Source: Batillaria attramentaria
Taxonomy: Eukaryota > Mollusca > Gastropoda > Batillariidae
Direction: 5' to 3'
Length of the DNA: 64,000 nucleotides
NCBI GenBank assembly: GCA_018292915.2
Contig: JACVVK020000032.1
Coordinates: 2,906,001-2,970,000, forward strand
In this document: positions 1 to 13,830 of the stretch, piece after piece
Numbering within the stretch: the first letter of the stretch is position 1
Layout of the letters: the number at the start of each line of letters is the position of its first letter
The notes under the pieces: model-generated
What the model saw: the letters and a program-made list of their open reading frames with translations, nothing else
Databases searched by the model: none
What the model was told of the DNA's origin: nothing
Translations under genes and position numbers: made by a program

Positions 1-1001
1 TGACAATAAAGTTGGTGAAATTCTGTAACAATTACATCAAAATACAGTGATCATTTTTTGTTGAAAATCTATGGGTGAAATGGCCCACTGTGACCAACTT
101 ATATGGGCCATTTCCAAATTTTATGGGTCATTCTAAAACGGAACCGAACAGATGAAAAAGCACATAATTTAAATTATATAAACTCTGAGTAATTGGGGTC
201 ACCTTAATGTTTGTGGAAAATTCTCCTGTTCGGCTTGTGAAAAGCTCTCTAAAACGAGGCTCTGGGGTAGACGAACGATTGCTTCTGATTGGGCAGACCA
301 GACCACCTGATTGTAGTCTCATCCAATGAGATTTTACGTAACAATAGCTGTAGCTGGGTAGCAGACGAATTTTGTTGGGGAGTCTTCAGACTGTGAGCGC
401 ACAGCACTCTGTGTCGAAACGTTTAAAGTTATAACGATGCGCCGATCGGCGCACAGCTTAAGATTTTTATGGGTCATTTCTTTTAATTTATGCGCCAATG
501 GCGCAAGGCGTGGACATAAAATGATCACTGAAATATACAGTGCACATTTCATTCATTTTCGAAGCAGTCAGCCGTAGGCCAGTGTTTATGGCTTTGTTGG
601 TTGGTGAAAGCAGTGTTCCTTATTACGCACATAAGTGCGTCATCTACGCAGAGATTTCAGAATCTGACACAGAGATTTTGTGGCTGTACGTCATTGTGAT
701 GCACGGTTTTCATGACTTGAAACCCGAAAGTAAAACCACACACCTCAGAGGGTCTCTGGAATTGAAAACAACAGAGAACTATGTGCCCTAGTGCTGGGTT
801 TTCCAATTCACATAGCATGTCTCGTCTTGTAAACAATGGGTACGGTCGAACCGAGAATTTCCTAATTGGGTCTTACCCTTTGATTTTTCAAAATGACCCT
901 CTGAATGTGATAGACAGGGGTCAAAGTGACCCTCACTTTCGAAAGCTGTAAGGAACACGGATGAAAGTCTGTGCGTGAACAACAGCAATGACATGAATTC
1001 T

Positions 1002-1032
<31 letters not shown>

Positions 1033-1094
1033 TCCTCTTTTACTCAGCAGTTAGCCATGGGCAATTACTCATGGTCTTGCATCAGTCCTGTGAG
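1..1094. other. Region downstream of the aminopeptidase, no gene seen
   Basis: This stretch should include the 3' UTR of the aminopeptidase on its right side. I see no clear AATAAA signal on the minus strand. A variant ATTAAA lies near 483-488. A GT/G run sits at 1,000-1,031. Short open frames on both strands look like chance. Confidence 0.4.
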
Positions 1095-1226
1095 TTATCT
1101 CTTCTTCAGGAAATCTGCAATACTTTGTCCCTCCCTAGCCAGCCAGCGGGCCTTCAGGCGGATATTCTCGCATGCCTGCTGCACAGTTCTGTCTGCTGAG
1201 GGAGCAGGGTTGGCCTTGAAAAAGGC
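1095..1226 (-). CDS. NPEPPS: Aminopeptidase exon 22 (stop codon)
   Basis: This exon codes for residues 852-894 and the TAA ([20 protein letters not shown] ... DFLKKR). It ends a few residues earlier than the human protein. The acceptor is TTTGCAG. Confidence 0.95.
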   Translation of the reverse strand, partial: AFFKANPAPSADRTVQQACENIRLKARWLAREGQSIADFLKKR

Positions 1227-3938
1227 CTGCAAAATACAAAGACCAGAATCAATATTCTGCACTCGCATCGAACTCTTTTAATGTTTGTCACACTGTAGTT
1301 AACACCTCATTTTGATTTAATAATAATAATAATAATAATCTCATTAATATAGGCGCTTTATCCAAAATATTTGGCTCAAACCGCTGCGAGTTAAACCCAA
1401 CACACACGCTAACATGATTCACACGCACTCTTTCACACACTGGACATGAACACATTACAATCACATGGTGCAAAGGGCCGGCTCAGCTATTTAAGTTTCG
1501 GAATTTTAGAATTGCATTCATTTTTTAATTTTGTAGGCTGAACATTTCCAAAGCAGAGGGGGAGGAAGCCAGAGTACCCAGAGAGAGCCCCCGACGGTCG
1601 GCCAGAATGTACAGTGCCACATACGAGAAAGAAAAATTCTTCGCTCAAACTGGGACTTGAACCTGACCTCGCGCATTGGTGACTAAGTCTTAACCACCAG
1701 ACCACTGACCGCCCCACAGGGTACAAGACAAAGACCTTAATTTTCCCTTATCACACCAAAATGAACATCTAACATTGTGAAACTACTAAATGACAATTTA
1801 ATGACCCGGCTTAACCTTGGGCCCATGCTCAGATCATACAAAAGCCAAAGAGAAAAATATGTATACCTCAATTTCGGCAGCTTTTTCCTCTGTCGCAAAC
1901 CCTTGAGTCACCAACTACAACAATCATACAAACAGAGCATACAATTACCTGAATGCAAATAAGCACCCCCCCCCCCCTCTCCCCCCCGGGGGAAAAAAAA
2001 AATTAAATAAATAAAAAGAGAAAGAAAGGCAGAACTTCATTGGATGATCCTGATCCTAAAAGATCCAAAACACAAAAGTTGTGAAACAACAAAATACACC
2101 GACAGAAATATACAAGTATCATAATTCATATGAACACAAGTCCACAACCTCTCAGCATCAGCTGCTAAGCCAAAATTTACTGGTCAAAATGATTGTTAGA
2201 GAGAAGGGCAGATTCTAACAGCGCCTACAATATGCCCACCTAACTTGGCTGAAGGCAAAACAAAAGATATAGAAACATCACCAGGGTTCATCTGCCACCA
2301 ATTCTTGACTATCAACATACTCAGGGGTGCAAGTACAGAGGTACCCCAAAACCTGAAACTATTTGCCAGGTGAAACCGAAAACCTGTAACTTTTTCAGGA
2401 AAAGAGCTGAACCTGAAACTGAATTTTAGACAGCTTCGGATCTAAGTATACTGTAGAAAATGATGTAAAATTTGAAATGTACAAAAATGATAAATAATAT
2501 GCGATATCTATATAATTATACAGTTCTACATTGATGGCTTACAGCAGTTCAACACGTTACAATTAATAAAACCTCTACTTAAAATCAATCCAAAGATTGC
2601 CACAAACCAGAAACCACCGTTTAAGAATTCTGTCAATCCGGAACACTGACTTTCACGATCTCATTCTGGTGTATGCCTGAACAACTTGCACCCCTACATA
2701 CTATGTGATAACAAGAAATTAATCTGATCTGCTGTAAGGGAACATATACTGTCACTCACCTTCACCAGGCGAGCAAATAGAGTACTGGATGAGTAGCGCC
2801 GATGCAATTCCGTGAAGTTCTCTTTCACAAACTGCCATGCGATTTCTCTCCCTTTGACCGTTTTTGTGGCCGACCCGATCACGAAAGGGCTGTCCTGGGA
2901 TCTCACCTCATCCTGAAACATGCAGGAGGAAGCTCCACAGACAAATATTTGACTGCTTCCAGCTATGGTTTCAAGATGAATTCAAAAGAAGTCTGGGATG
3001 TGCTTAAAGGGTCTTTGCGAGGCGTGGTTTGCAGATGAAATGAGCAACCACCTCTCTGAACTGAAGATAATGGCTGTCAATATTTTTTTCTGTATATTCT
3101 TTAACACATCAGAGAGACATTATCTACACACTGGTAGAGCAATTTTGAGATCTAAAAAGATATCACTAGCACTTTGAAGTAAGCATCATAACAGACCTTT
3201 GTAACAGCTGTAAAATTTCAGGTCAGATCTTCGAAAAGGTCTGTAAACACTGAAGTCTGTTCAGGCGACAATGCATCTGAGGATACACTGGCTGCCATGT
3301 TTGCACGCCCAGTGACGTAGTACAGCCAGTCAGAATCTGTTGTGGAACCCACAGTCACAACTGGGGCTATTTGAAATTCCTGGAGCTGTGATGGCGCCAC
3401 AGTGGCGGAAACTCCCGAAATCACAACTGTGCCACATGCGTGCACAACATTGTGGCGCTCCACAGTGCCCAGTTAAGAGCCGCCTTAAGCAATGCCTTGG
3501 GGTGCTCAATGGTTATGGTAAGATTTAACAGGACAGGCGGCTACTGCCCAGGTCAAAAGTCATGCAGTGCTGACTTTGAAGTCATTCTGGTGACAATGTT
3601 CAGAGAGTGTGTCCCAATTAAGCAACAACTCAAAAGAGTGACAAGCAACAAAAAAAAAAAAATTGCTTACAGATATTGAGAAGGCCAGAACCCGAGAAAT
3701 CAAGGCTCCATCTTTCGTGAAACCCATGGCCCGACTCAGAAGACTTTTTTCTTCCTGGGACTCAGTTGCCCGGTAGAGCTGCGACAAAAAAGATAATCCA
3801 AAGGTATCAGCAGATATACAGAGGTGCTAACCCCCAAAAGTGTCACTCAGTACTATTTCACACAAATGTCAGTATTTTTCGGCACTTGTCAGTATTCTGC
3901 CATTACAAAGAAAGAAAGAAAAAAAAAACAGAAAGCAT

Positions 3939-4014
<76 letters not shown>

Positions 4015-7000
4015 AATAAACCAAAAGTGAAAACGCACAGCAATTCTAGCTTAGAGAAAATTGCAAAGTTTCAGAGCTGACTATAGGCAGAAATGCTCAT
4101 GTGTAAATGAACAGCAGTCTGAAACCATATCAACTCTTACTGGTATGACATGCTGTGACTTGCGATATCCCAGAACTAAAAGATGGTGCGCTCACACCAA
4201 TTATCTCCTTTTTGGTTCATGCACAGCTCTACTTCTTAACGATCCCTTTTGATATATTTCAAATTTGTCTCTGCGTATCTTTCGTGACCAAACCGTATTT
4301 CCGTATTCAACTGAGTTACACAGAAAATAATATGGCCAATCCATACTAGTTGGCACCTCTGGATATAAAGCCACTGACTGTAATCTACCTTGTTTACATC
4401 AAGAATGTGGACAGAGGCTCTTCTAACCACACTGACATATAATCTAAGTGTCTTCACAAACAACAGCTAACGCCCATGTCTGTACATGGCATCCTGGACA
4501 AAAGGCCAGCGAAATGAATCGACGATCGCTGTAACTTACACTTGAACAGTATTTTTTATACTTTTAAGTACACGTACACCACATTCTCTCAATCAAGAGC
4601 ATCACAAATCAATTTTTTTTTTCCTCCGAATATGTAAACCACAAAACCTCATTTTCACTTTGACCTACCTTCAGCAGTGCCTCCAGCGTCGATTCATCGC
4701 CGTGACGCATAACTGCGGTGTACACCTAACAATAAGAAAAACAGTTGAGATTTCTATTTTAGTGATGAGAAGAAGAATGGACCACGTGGACAAAAATAAT
4801 AATGATGATGATGAAAACCTATAAATGGGCTCCTTTCTCCCTCAAGACAGAAAGAAGACTCACAGGACTTCTCAAGTCCCCAGGCAGCGTCTGACTGCCG
4901 TCACAGTGTGCCTGAAAACGTCTCTTGGCTTCCTCCACCACGGACGGCTCGCCACAAGATCCAAGCTTCCCAAGTGTCAGGTCTCTCAGCAGAGCCGTGA
5001 GGTGACCTGAACATAGTAACACAGAAACAGACATAAAATACATCCAAGAGTGTGGTGCATACCAAAGATGAATGAACAAGTACATAACAGAGCCGTGAGG
5101 TGACCTGAACATAAGAACACAGAAACAGACATAAAATACATCCAAGAGTGTGGTGCATACCAAAGATGAATGAACAAGTACATAACAGAGCCGTGAGGTG
5201 ACCTGAACATAAGAACACAGAAACAGACATAAAATACATCCAAGAGTGTGGTGCATACCAAAGATGAATGAACAAGTACATAACAGAGCCGTGAGGTGAC
5301 CTGAACATAAGAACACAGAAACAGACATAAAATGCATGCAATAGTGTGGTGCATACCAAAGATGAATGAACAATTACATAACAGAGCCGTGAGGTGACCT
5401 GAACATAACAACACAGAAACAGACATAAAATACATCCAATAGTGTGGTGCATACCAAAGACGAACAATTACATAACAGAGCCGTGAGGTGACCTGAACAT
5501 AGCAACACAGAAACAGACATAAAATACATCCAATAGTGTGGTGCATACCAAAGATGAATGAACAATTACATAACAGAGCCGTGAGGTGACCTGAACATAG
5601 CAACACAGAAACAGACATAAAATACATCCAATAGTGTGGTGCATACCAAAGACGAACAATTACATAACAGAGCCGTGAGGTGACCTGAACATAATAACAC
5701 AGAAACAGACATAAAATGCATCAAATAGTTCAAAAGACGAATGAACAATTACATAACAGAGCTGTGAGGTGACCTGAACATAAGAACACAGAAACAGACA
5801 TAAAATGCATCAAATAGTTCAAAAGACGAATGAACAATTACATAACAGACAGTGTAACAGCGCTGAACAAGATTTCTAATGAAGATTTGATTAGAAGGCT
5901 GTTTTGTGTGAAAGCACTTTTCCTGGGGTTGTTGGGGGAAGGGGAGGGGGGGGGGAGGGACACACACACAACCACCACAATTCAGTAAACTTCTACAGCT
6001 GTACCAAAACAAAAACAAAACAAAAACAAATGAACAAAAATTCAAAGAGTAAGCACAGATAGATACTGTCATCTCTCACCTTCTCCTTCTTTTTTGTCCC
6101 AACCTAGGGTTTTATAAGTGGGCAGCAGGAGATCCGTGACGAAGCGCTGGAAGTCATCATGGGCGTCTGTATACTGCAGCGTCTGCCCCATGTCTGTGAG
6201 ACTGAAGATCAGGTCACTCCACACGGTGTAGTTATCTTCTTTCTGGTAAGCCTTCACCATCTTCAGAACCTCCACTGCGCTCACAAGGCCTGCCTCGGAC
6301 TGGACGTCAGAAAGGGTATACATTCAGAACTTATTTCCTCTGATGTCGTCGTTTGTTTTTGTTTTTTGTTGTTGTTTTTTTTTTTGGGGGGGGGGGGGAG
6401 GGGGGGGGGGAGTGTATTGTGTTTTTGCTTTTTTTGTTTTGATTGTTGTTGTATTTATGTTTTTGGTGGGTTTGTGTTTTTTATGTTTTGTTTTTTGTTT
6501 TGTTTTTGTTTGGTTGGCTTTTTTTTTTTAGGTTGAATAAAGAACTTTTAAGAACAACTCACGACTCTAAACACTCAAAAGTTTAAAAAAAAAAAAAAAA
6601 AGCAGTTGTATTTTTGCTTTTTTTGTTTTGGTTGTTGTTGTTATATTTATGTTGTTGTTTTGTTTTGTTTTGTTTTTTGTTTTGTTTTGCTTTGGGGGGG
6701 GGGGGGGGGTAATGTTTTTATGGTTTTTTTTTTGTTTTTTGTTGTTGTTGTTGTTTTTTTGTTTTTTTTTTGGGGGGGGAGGTTGAACAATGAACTTTTA
6801 AAAACAACTCACAACTCTAAACACTCAAAAGTTTAAAAAAAAAAGAAAAAAAAGAAAGCTGTTCTACACAGAGCTGTCACTATCATACCAGCGCAAAGAG
6901 GTCACTGAGAACCCCCAGCCTATCAACAGGAGGAAGCACTTTGTTCTCGATGCTAGGAACCAAGGCTTGCAGCATTTCGGGGCTGTACTGGACTCTGTAT

Positions 7001-10000
7001 ACACCCAGAGTGCCTGCATTCACCTATAATACAAACATACGCAAATTAAACAATGTTCCCAATTACGCACAGGTGTGCGCATCTGTACGCATCAAACTCT
7101 TAAATTGACACACACAAAAATCTGAGAACAGCGCATCACAGGTGACACACGTTTTTGGTCTCTCATAATGCACTGTCTGGTAAGCGTGTGGGTTCCTCAC
7201 CTTGCCGATTCGCTGTGGCTGACACGCTATAATTCACAATCATCTCTTCTACTTGAATGCTTTTGTTAACAACAACAAATGGTTTTGACGTTCAGACTTT
7301 TTGTACCGAAAGATCATGGACCCCTCAAAATTTACAAAAGGACCCTCAAAAATATGGAGAGAGGAACCTCAAGGGCCTTTGTATCTTCAAATCACTGTAA
7401 ACACTGTAAACGCTGTAAACGCTGTACTGATTGCAGAGTAAGATAAGATAAGATAAGATAAGATAGATTTATTGCTTCTTAGTTACAATTAAGAAGAATT
7501 TGCTTTGCTCCTCTTGATAATAAAACACAATTGATATGCACAAACATACCATATAAATACATATACACATTCACACACTCAGTCATTGGCTAAAACACAA
7601 TTTAAAGAGAAGAAGCACTGGTGTTGCCTCACATTAAACTATGTTAAACAGCACTAAGAATAACAGTTAAAAAGGAGGGGCAGGCCTAACACAGAATACA
7701 GATCACAGATAACAGGGTAGATCCAGAAATCAATGGCACAGCTTAGTAAATGTATTTTTCAATTAGCAGTACATGTAACATTGAAGAAACTCAACCTTAG
7801 TGACCACCACAGAAGCAAGCAAAACTGACACACAAATCAATCTACAATTCCATAACGAGATGCTACTGACAACATTCAGCACAAAATTCTTAACCCCTTG
7901 CCTGTCAGCATATTCATGCAGCTGCCAGCTTGTATGCATTTGCCAAGGTGCGACAGGGTCAAACTCAGAAAAACATTTTTGAACATATACTGCTAAAGAA
8001 AACCTAGCAAAATCTACACTTTTTTGAAAGAAAAATGAATAAAATGCTTACTGTTTCCATCATTCCTTTTAATTTGGAGGCTTTTTTGTATGTTTAATTA
8101 ACTGCACAACGAAGATCTCAGTTATGATGGCAGTTGTTTTTTTGGTTTTTGTTTTTGTTTTTTTGTTTTGTTTTTGTTTTTTTTTGTTTGTTTTTTTTGT
8201 TTTTTTTGGGGGGGAGGGGGCTCATCATGATGGAGATCTACGTCAGAACGGCAGGCAAAGCGTTAAATAGACTGCATGCAACACCTTTTAGAAGAGATAA
8301 ATCATCAGGATAGACACAGCCATGCAAGAAGAAAAAAATCAATTCTTCATCTTAAGATAGGATCATACTAACAATGTTAGCAAAACATTCACTGACAATT
8401 AGTATTGAACTGCTTTTGGAGGAAGAAAACATCAGGATACACAAGCTGACAAAAAAAAAAAACCAAAAAAAATTCAGCTGCAGATAATGATGAAAAGTTT
8501 CAAATGCAAACAAAATGCAAACAAAGCCATTAGATTCACACACCTTAACCCACTTGCCCGCTGGCAGGTCCAGTGTTACAGTGAGTGACACCTGGTCCAT
8601 CAGCACAGTTTTCACAGGCAGGTGCGGACTAGACTGGGTGCAGATGGTGACTGGTACACTCCACAGTTTACCATCGCCTGTCAATCACATGCAAGAAAGT
8701 TAAAGGTGCTGAAAAGGTTTTCCTTCCCTGCTCCACCCCATCTAGTGCTGCTCACCTTCTCTCCTGTTGTTCCATTTGTTTTTATCAATTTTCCTTTACC
8801 ATTTCCCTGCCCTATGACCATTCTGAGCATGGAGTTACTTCGAAAACCATCATCATAATAATAATCGTATTAATATATAGGCGCTTAATCCCACATATCT
8901 GGCTCAAAGCGCCATAAGCAAAACCCAACACACATGCTCACGTGAATCACACGCATTCTCTCAGACATTGGACATGGACACATAAATATCACACGTTGCC
9001 AAGGGCCAGCTCAGCAATTTAAGTTTCGGAATTTTAGCATTGCACTTATTTTTTTAATTTTGTGGGCTGAACATTTCCAAAGCAGAGGGGGAGGAAGCCG
9101 GAGTACTGAGAGAGAGCACCCGACAATCAGCTCGAATGAACGATGCCACATACGAGAAAGAGAAATTCTTTGTCCAAAGTAAGACTTGGACCTTGCCTCA
9201 CGTATTGGTGACAAAGTCTTAACGACTAGACCGCCGTCCCACCATCATCTGGAAACAAAGGTGCACAAGTCTTGTGGCATTGGAAGAGAAAGTCAAGTGC
9301 CATTTCTGTGCATATGAAACCAAGTCTGAACAATGCTGTACTGTGACTATTTTGTAAGGAGGACAGAGTACCCACATGTTCTGCAACTCTTTCCTTTGCT
9401 ATGTTATCCGACCTATCATGCTCAACTCACCAGAGACATTGCCTGATGCAGAAAATTTCTGCTGTGTCATTTCAAAGACTCGTTTGTCTCCCTCCTGCTT
9501 CTCACTGACCTGCACATCATATAAAAGTGGCAACTTCTGGCATTTTGTTTCCGTTGCAACAGTGTGGCTCATCATGCACACCGCTCAGGAATAACTGCTA
9601 AATTGTACAATAAAAGAAGTGTAAGCACACAGACCTCACAGCTGGCGAACACATGAGGTGTTAAATGTCAGGGTCTCTGTATCATCTAAATTTAGTAAAT
9701 TAAGTTAGGACTCCAAGCAGAAATGTCATATATATATATATATATATATCATCAAGTCTGTGGTGCTTTTGGCTCTGTACCAAACGATGGCAGACGTATG
9801 GCAACAACTGGGTGGGCACGATACAAAAATCATTCTCTCACCAATGTTTTATTACACAATAACTTAGACAATAACGAAGGTCCATTACACAAGCAGCATT
9901 TCCTAGGACAAACGTAAATAAGAAATGCTTCACTTTACACAATAATAATAATAATAATAATGAGTATTGTATAGGCGCTTTTCCCAATTTTATGAATCGG

Positions 10001-13000
10001 CTCAAAGTGCCGCGAACTGAACTCAACACGCACGCTCACGTGAATCACACGCATTCTCTCACACACTGGATATAAACATATTACAATCACGTGGTGCGAA
10101 GGGTCAGCTCAGCTATTTAAATTTCGGAATTTAGATTTGCATTTATTTTTCAAATTTGGTGGGCTGAACATTTTCAAAGCAGAGGGGGAGGAAGCCGGAG
10201 TACTCAGAGAGAACCCCCGACGATCGGCCCGAATGAACGGTGCCACATACGAGAAGGAAAAGTTCTTTGCCCCAAGTGGGACTCGAACCCCTGACCTCTC
10301 GAATTGGTGACATGTCTCTTAACCACTAGACCACCGACCACCCTGATGATGAATGTGTATTGTGTAGGCGCTTTACCCAGTTTCTGGAATTGGCTCAAAA
10401 GCGCAGCGAACTGAACCCAACACACACCTCCACGTGAATCACACGCATTCTCTCACACACTGCACACGAACACATTACAATCACGTGGTATGAAGGGTCA
10501 GCTCAGCTATTTAAGACAATTTAACAATCATATCTCTGTTAGGGATAGTACACTGAACCTTGAGCACTGGGTATCCCATCTGAGCTGTCCAGGAGGTCAT
10601 CACTTTGCCCACCGGTTTGCCACTCGCCTCTTCCAGGGCTGCCCACAAGTCTTCTGTGCGAGCACTCTTGAATTGGTGGCGGGTTAGGTACAAGTTCATG
10701 CCCTTGCGAAAATCCTAAAAAAAGAAAAGTTAACCTTCCATTATCAGGGAATTAAAAATAATAATAATAATCTCATTAATATGGACGCTTTGTCCCAAAT
10801 ATTTGGCTCAAAGCGCCGTGAGCTAAACTGAACACACATGCTCATATGAACCACACGCATTCTCTCACACACTGGACATGAACACATTACAATCATGTGG
10901 TGCGAAGGGCCCGCTCAGCTATTTAAGTTTCAGAACTTTTAGAATTGCATTTACTTTTGAATTTTGTGGGCTGAACATACCCAAAGCAGAGGGGGAGGAA
11001 GCCAAAGTACCCAGAAAGAACCCCCGACGATCAGCCCGTATGGACGACGCCACAAACGAGAAAGAAAAAATCTTTGCTGGGGACTCGAACCTCACCTCTC
11101 GCATTGGTGACTAAATCTTAACCACTCGACCACCGACCGCCCCAGTAATAGGAGAATGTGAAGCTAAGTACACTGTAGTCTGAACTGTGTGAAACAGAAG
11201 GATTATCCCCCCCCCCCCCCCCCCCCCCTCCAATATTTTTTTTTTTTCATCAACTTAGTTACTATTTCTCTGTTACAATTACATGTACAGACTATTTTCT
11301 CACTCCTTTGTTCCTGGCTCACACTCATAAACTTGACAGTAAAAGAAAGACCTTGTCTCCAATATAGCTGTGAAGCATCCTGATGATAGAGGCTCCTTTG
11401 CAATAAGAGATGGCATCGAATATTTCATCCACCTCTGATGGGTGCCCAACCTCAATCTGCAAAATAAATTTACAATAAAAATAAGCAAACATCTATGTAT
11501 ATATATATATATATTTTTTTTTTTAACTTCAAAATGACAGAAACAGTAACTGTGAACTTTCGATGTGACATCATGACCTAGCAAAAGTACTGTGATTCAC
11601 TTGCGATTTTATACCTCAATAGGGTGACTGCTTTCCAAGGCATCTGATCGAAGAGCGTTGCCAAGGTCCGTTCGCACAAACTGTGTCCAAATGTCAAACT
11701 CAGGGAAACAGTAGTCCACGCAGAGATACTCAATCCACGAGGCAAACCCTTCTTTCAGCCACAGGTGGGTCCACCATTCCTGCAAAAAAAAAAGTGATTT
11801 GGTGAACTGTTTGTTTGCAGATACATGTAAAACAATGTTTCATACACAAGTAACGCTCAGTTGATATAGTTTGCCTGTCAGGGTGTGCAAATGTATACCA
11901 GTCAATTCCGTCGATATTTCGCACGAAGTAAAGTCGTAGAACGCAGTCAGCGGCCACGTGACTTCACCTCGCCAGACCCCGGAGAACATTTGCACCCCCC
12001 TCCCGCGTTGCGGGGGTACAGTCGCCCCCATTGGTGGACGACTGGAGTTTGTTTGCCCCTTCTGGGCATGACCGGTATATTTTTGCACCCCCTAACGGGC
12101 GAACCACACCAACTGAGCAAAAGTGACTGCTGTTCCATTCCGTTCAGTTCAATGCAAATACTTTATTTTAAACCAAGTGGGAAATAAAATTCAAAACATC
12201 AAATCCTTTATTATGTCAAAATGACAGATTGGTCTTCAAACAGACTTTAAAATGACAGTAAAACAAAACAGCTGAAAGTCAGCAAGATTTCAAAAGGTCC
12301 ATGATCCAAAAGGAGGACAAGTGTGTAGTACAGTCTTCACAAAAAGTTAAGGACCAGTCAACATAATGGGTGACAGTTTCAATAAATCAGAAAAAAAATA
12401 AACGAATAAGATTTTTCCCGTAAAATTCGGTAGCATGGTTAAGGGGTAATTAGTGAACATGGCGACCACTGTGTGGATGGCACGTGCACGTCACACAGCA
12501 TGCTTGGCGCGTTTGAAAATCTGCAATTTCGGCAAAACTAGACTGAGTTTCAGTGTTCAGTGAGTGATACATGGGGCTCTCTGCACGGCAAAAATGAGAT
12601 GCAGGTCAAAGAATGCATCCCTGGTTATGAACTGTGCTCATTTGTTTGCCTACATAAGCCGCCGTTTCAGCGATGTTCAGCACTACACCAGCATGCCACC
12701 ACGACAAAAGTTGAATGATATTTGCAAGTGGTCCTTAACTTTTTGTGGAGGCTGTATTTTGATGAAGTGGCAAAGACACAAGCGCGTGTCTGCAAAGCAT
12801 TTGCGTTAGGTTATGTGCGTCTGGGCGGGGGGGGGGGGGATCCTCCCTGGATTTATCTTAAAAAAACTGGACTAAAATCTGTGCAACTGGGTGCTTTTTA
12901 GTATGAATTTATATGTTTCAGAGGAGGACACACTTTAATTTACAGGCACATTTTTAGAATCAGACTAAAATCTGTTCAATTTGGTGCGTTTGCTTCAGAG

Positions 13001-13791
13001 GAGAAAACACATTTACTGAGGGGAGGCAATTTTTTAGCCAAAGGTGAAAATCCGCCAAAAGATGAAGATGACGATTTAAAGCCCTGAGTTAGATAAGAAT
13101 ATCACGGTAGATGTAAAGCAGTTACTATCACAATTTGTAAGGTTTGCCATCTGGGGTCATTTACAAATTGTCTAAATCAGGCTGGGGAATTGCCCAGGAA
13201 AAGAATTACTGAAATCCGGGCCTGGGTACAGAGGCAGCGCCCAGCTAGGGGTCTACGGGGTGAACACCCCACTAAAGAAAACAAATTTTAGCATTTTTAA
13301 AGGCATTTAGTCGCCTCTCCTGGCACCCCAAAGTAAAATAATACCATTGTACTGACATGTATGTCTTCAAAAATGAAGTTAGACTGTCTCATAATATTAT
13401 GGCATTACATATATCACGATATATGACTGTGTGTGCAACTGACTGTGTGTGCAACTGACTGTGTGTGCAACCTTTTTCCTGCTTCATTTTCTTTGGCTGA
13501 AACTCAGATTTTTGGGGCTAAAAGGGCAGAAAATTTTGCTGAAAATCCCCAAATGACTGAGAATTCCCCAGCCTGCTAAATGCACTATAGCCATCTACTC
13601 AGCACAGCGATTGCAGCATGACCATAATAGTAAATTGCTTTTATATAGCGCAGTATCCCAGCAGACGCTGGCTCAGAGCGCTCTACAATTACACACACAC
13701 ACAGAAAAAGACACACACACACACACACAGAAAAAGACACACACACACACACAGAGAAAAAGACACACACACACACACACACACAGAAAAA

Positions 13792-13830
<39 letters not shown>

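Noticed and set aside
4819..5627. Minus-strand frames of 184-213 codons with repeated MYFMSVSV peptides
   Set aside because: They arise from the stop-poor 98-bp minisatellite. Only the last portion, from 5,006 down, is a real exon.
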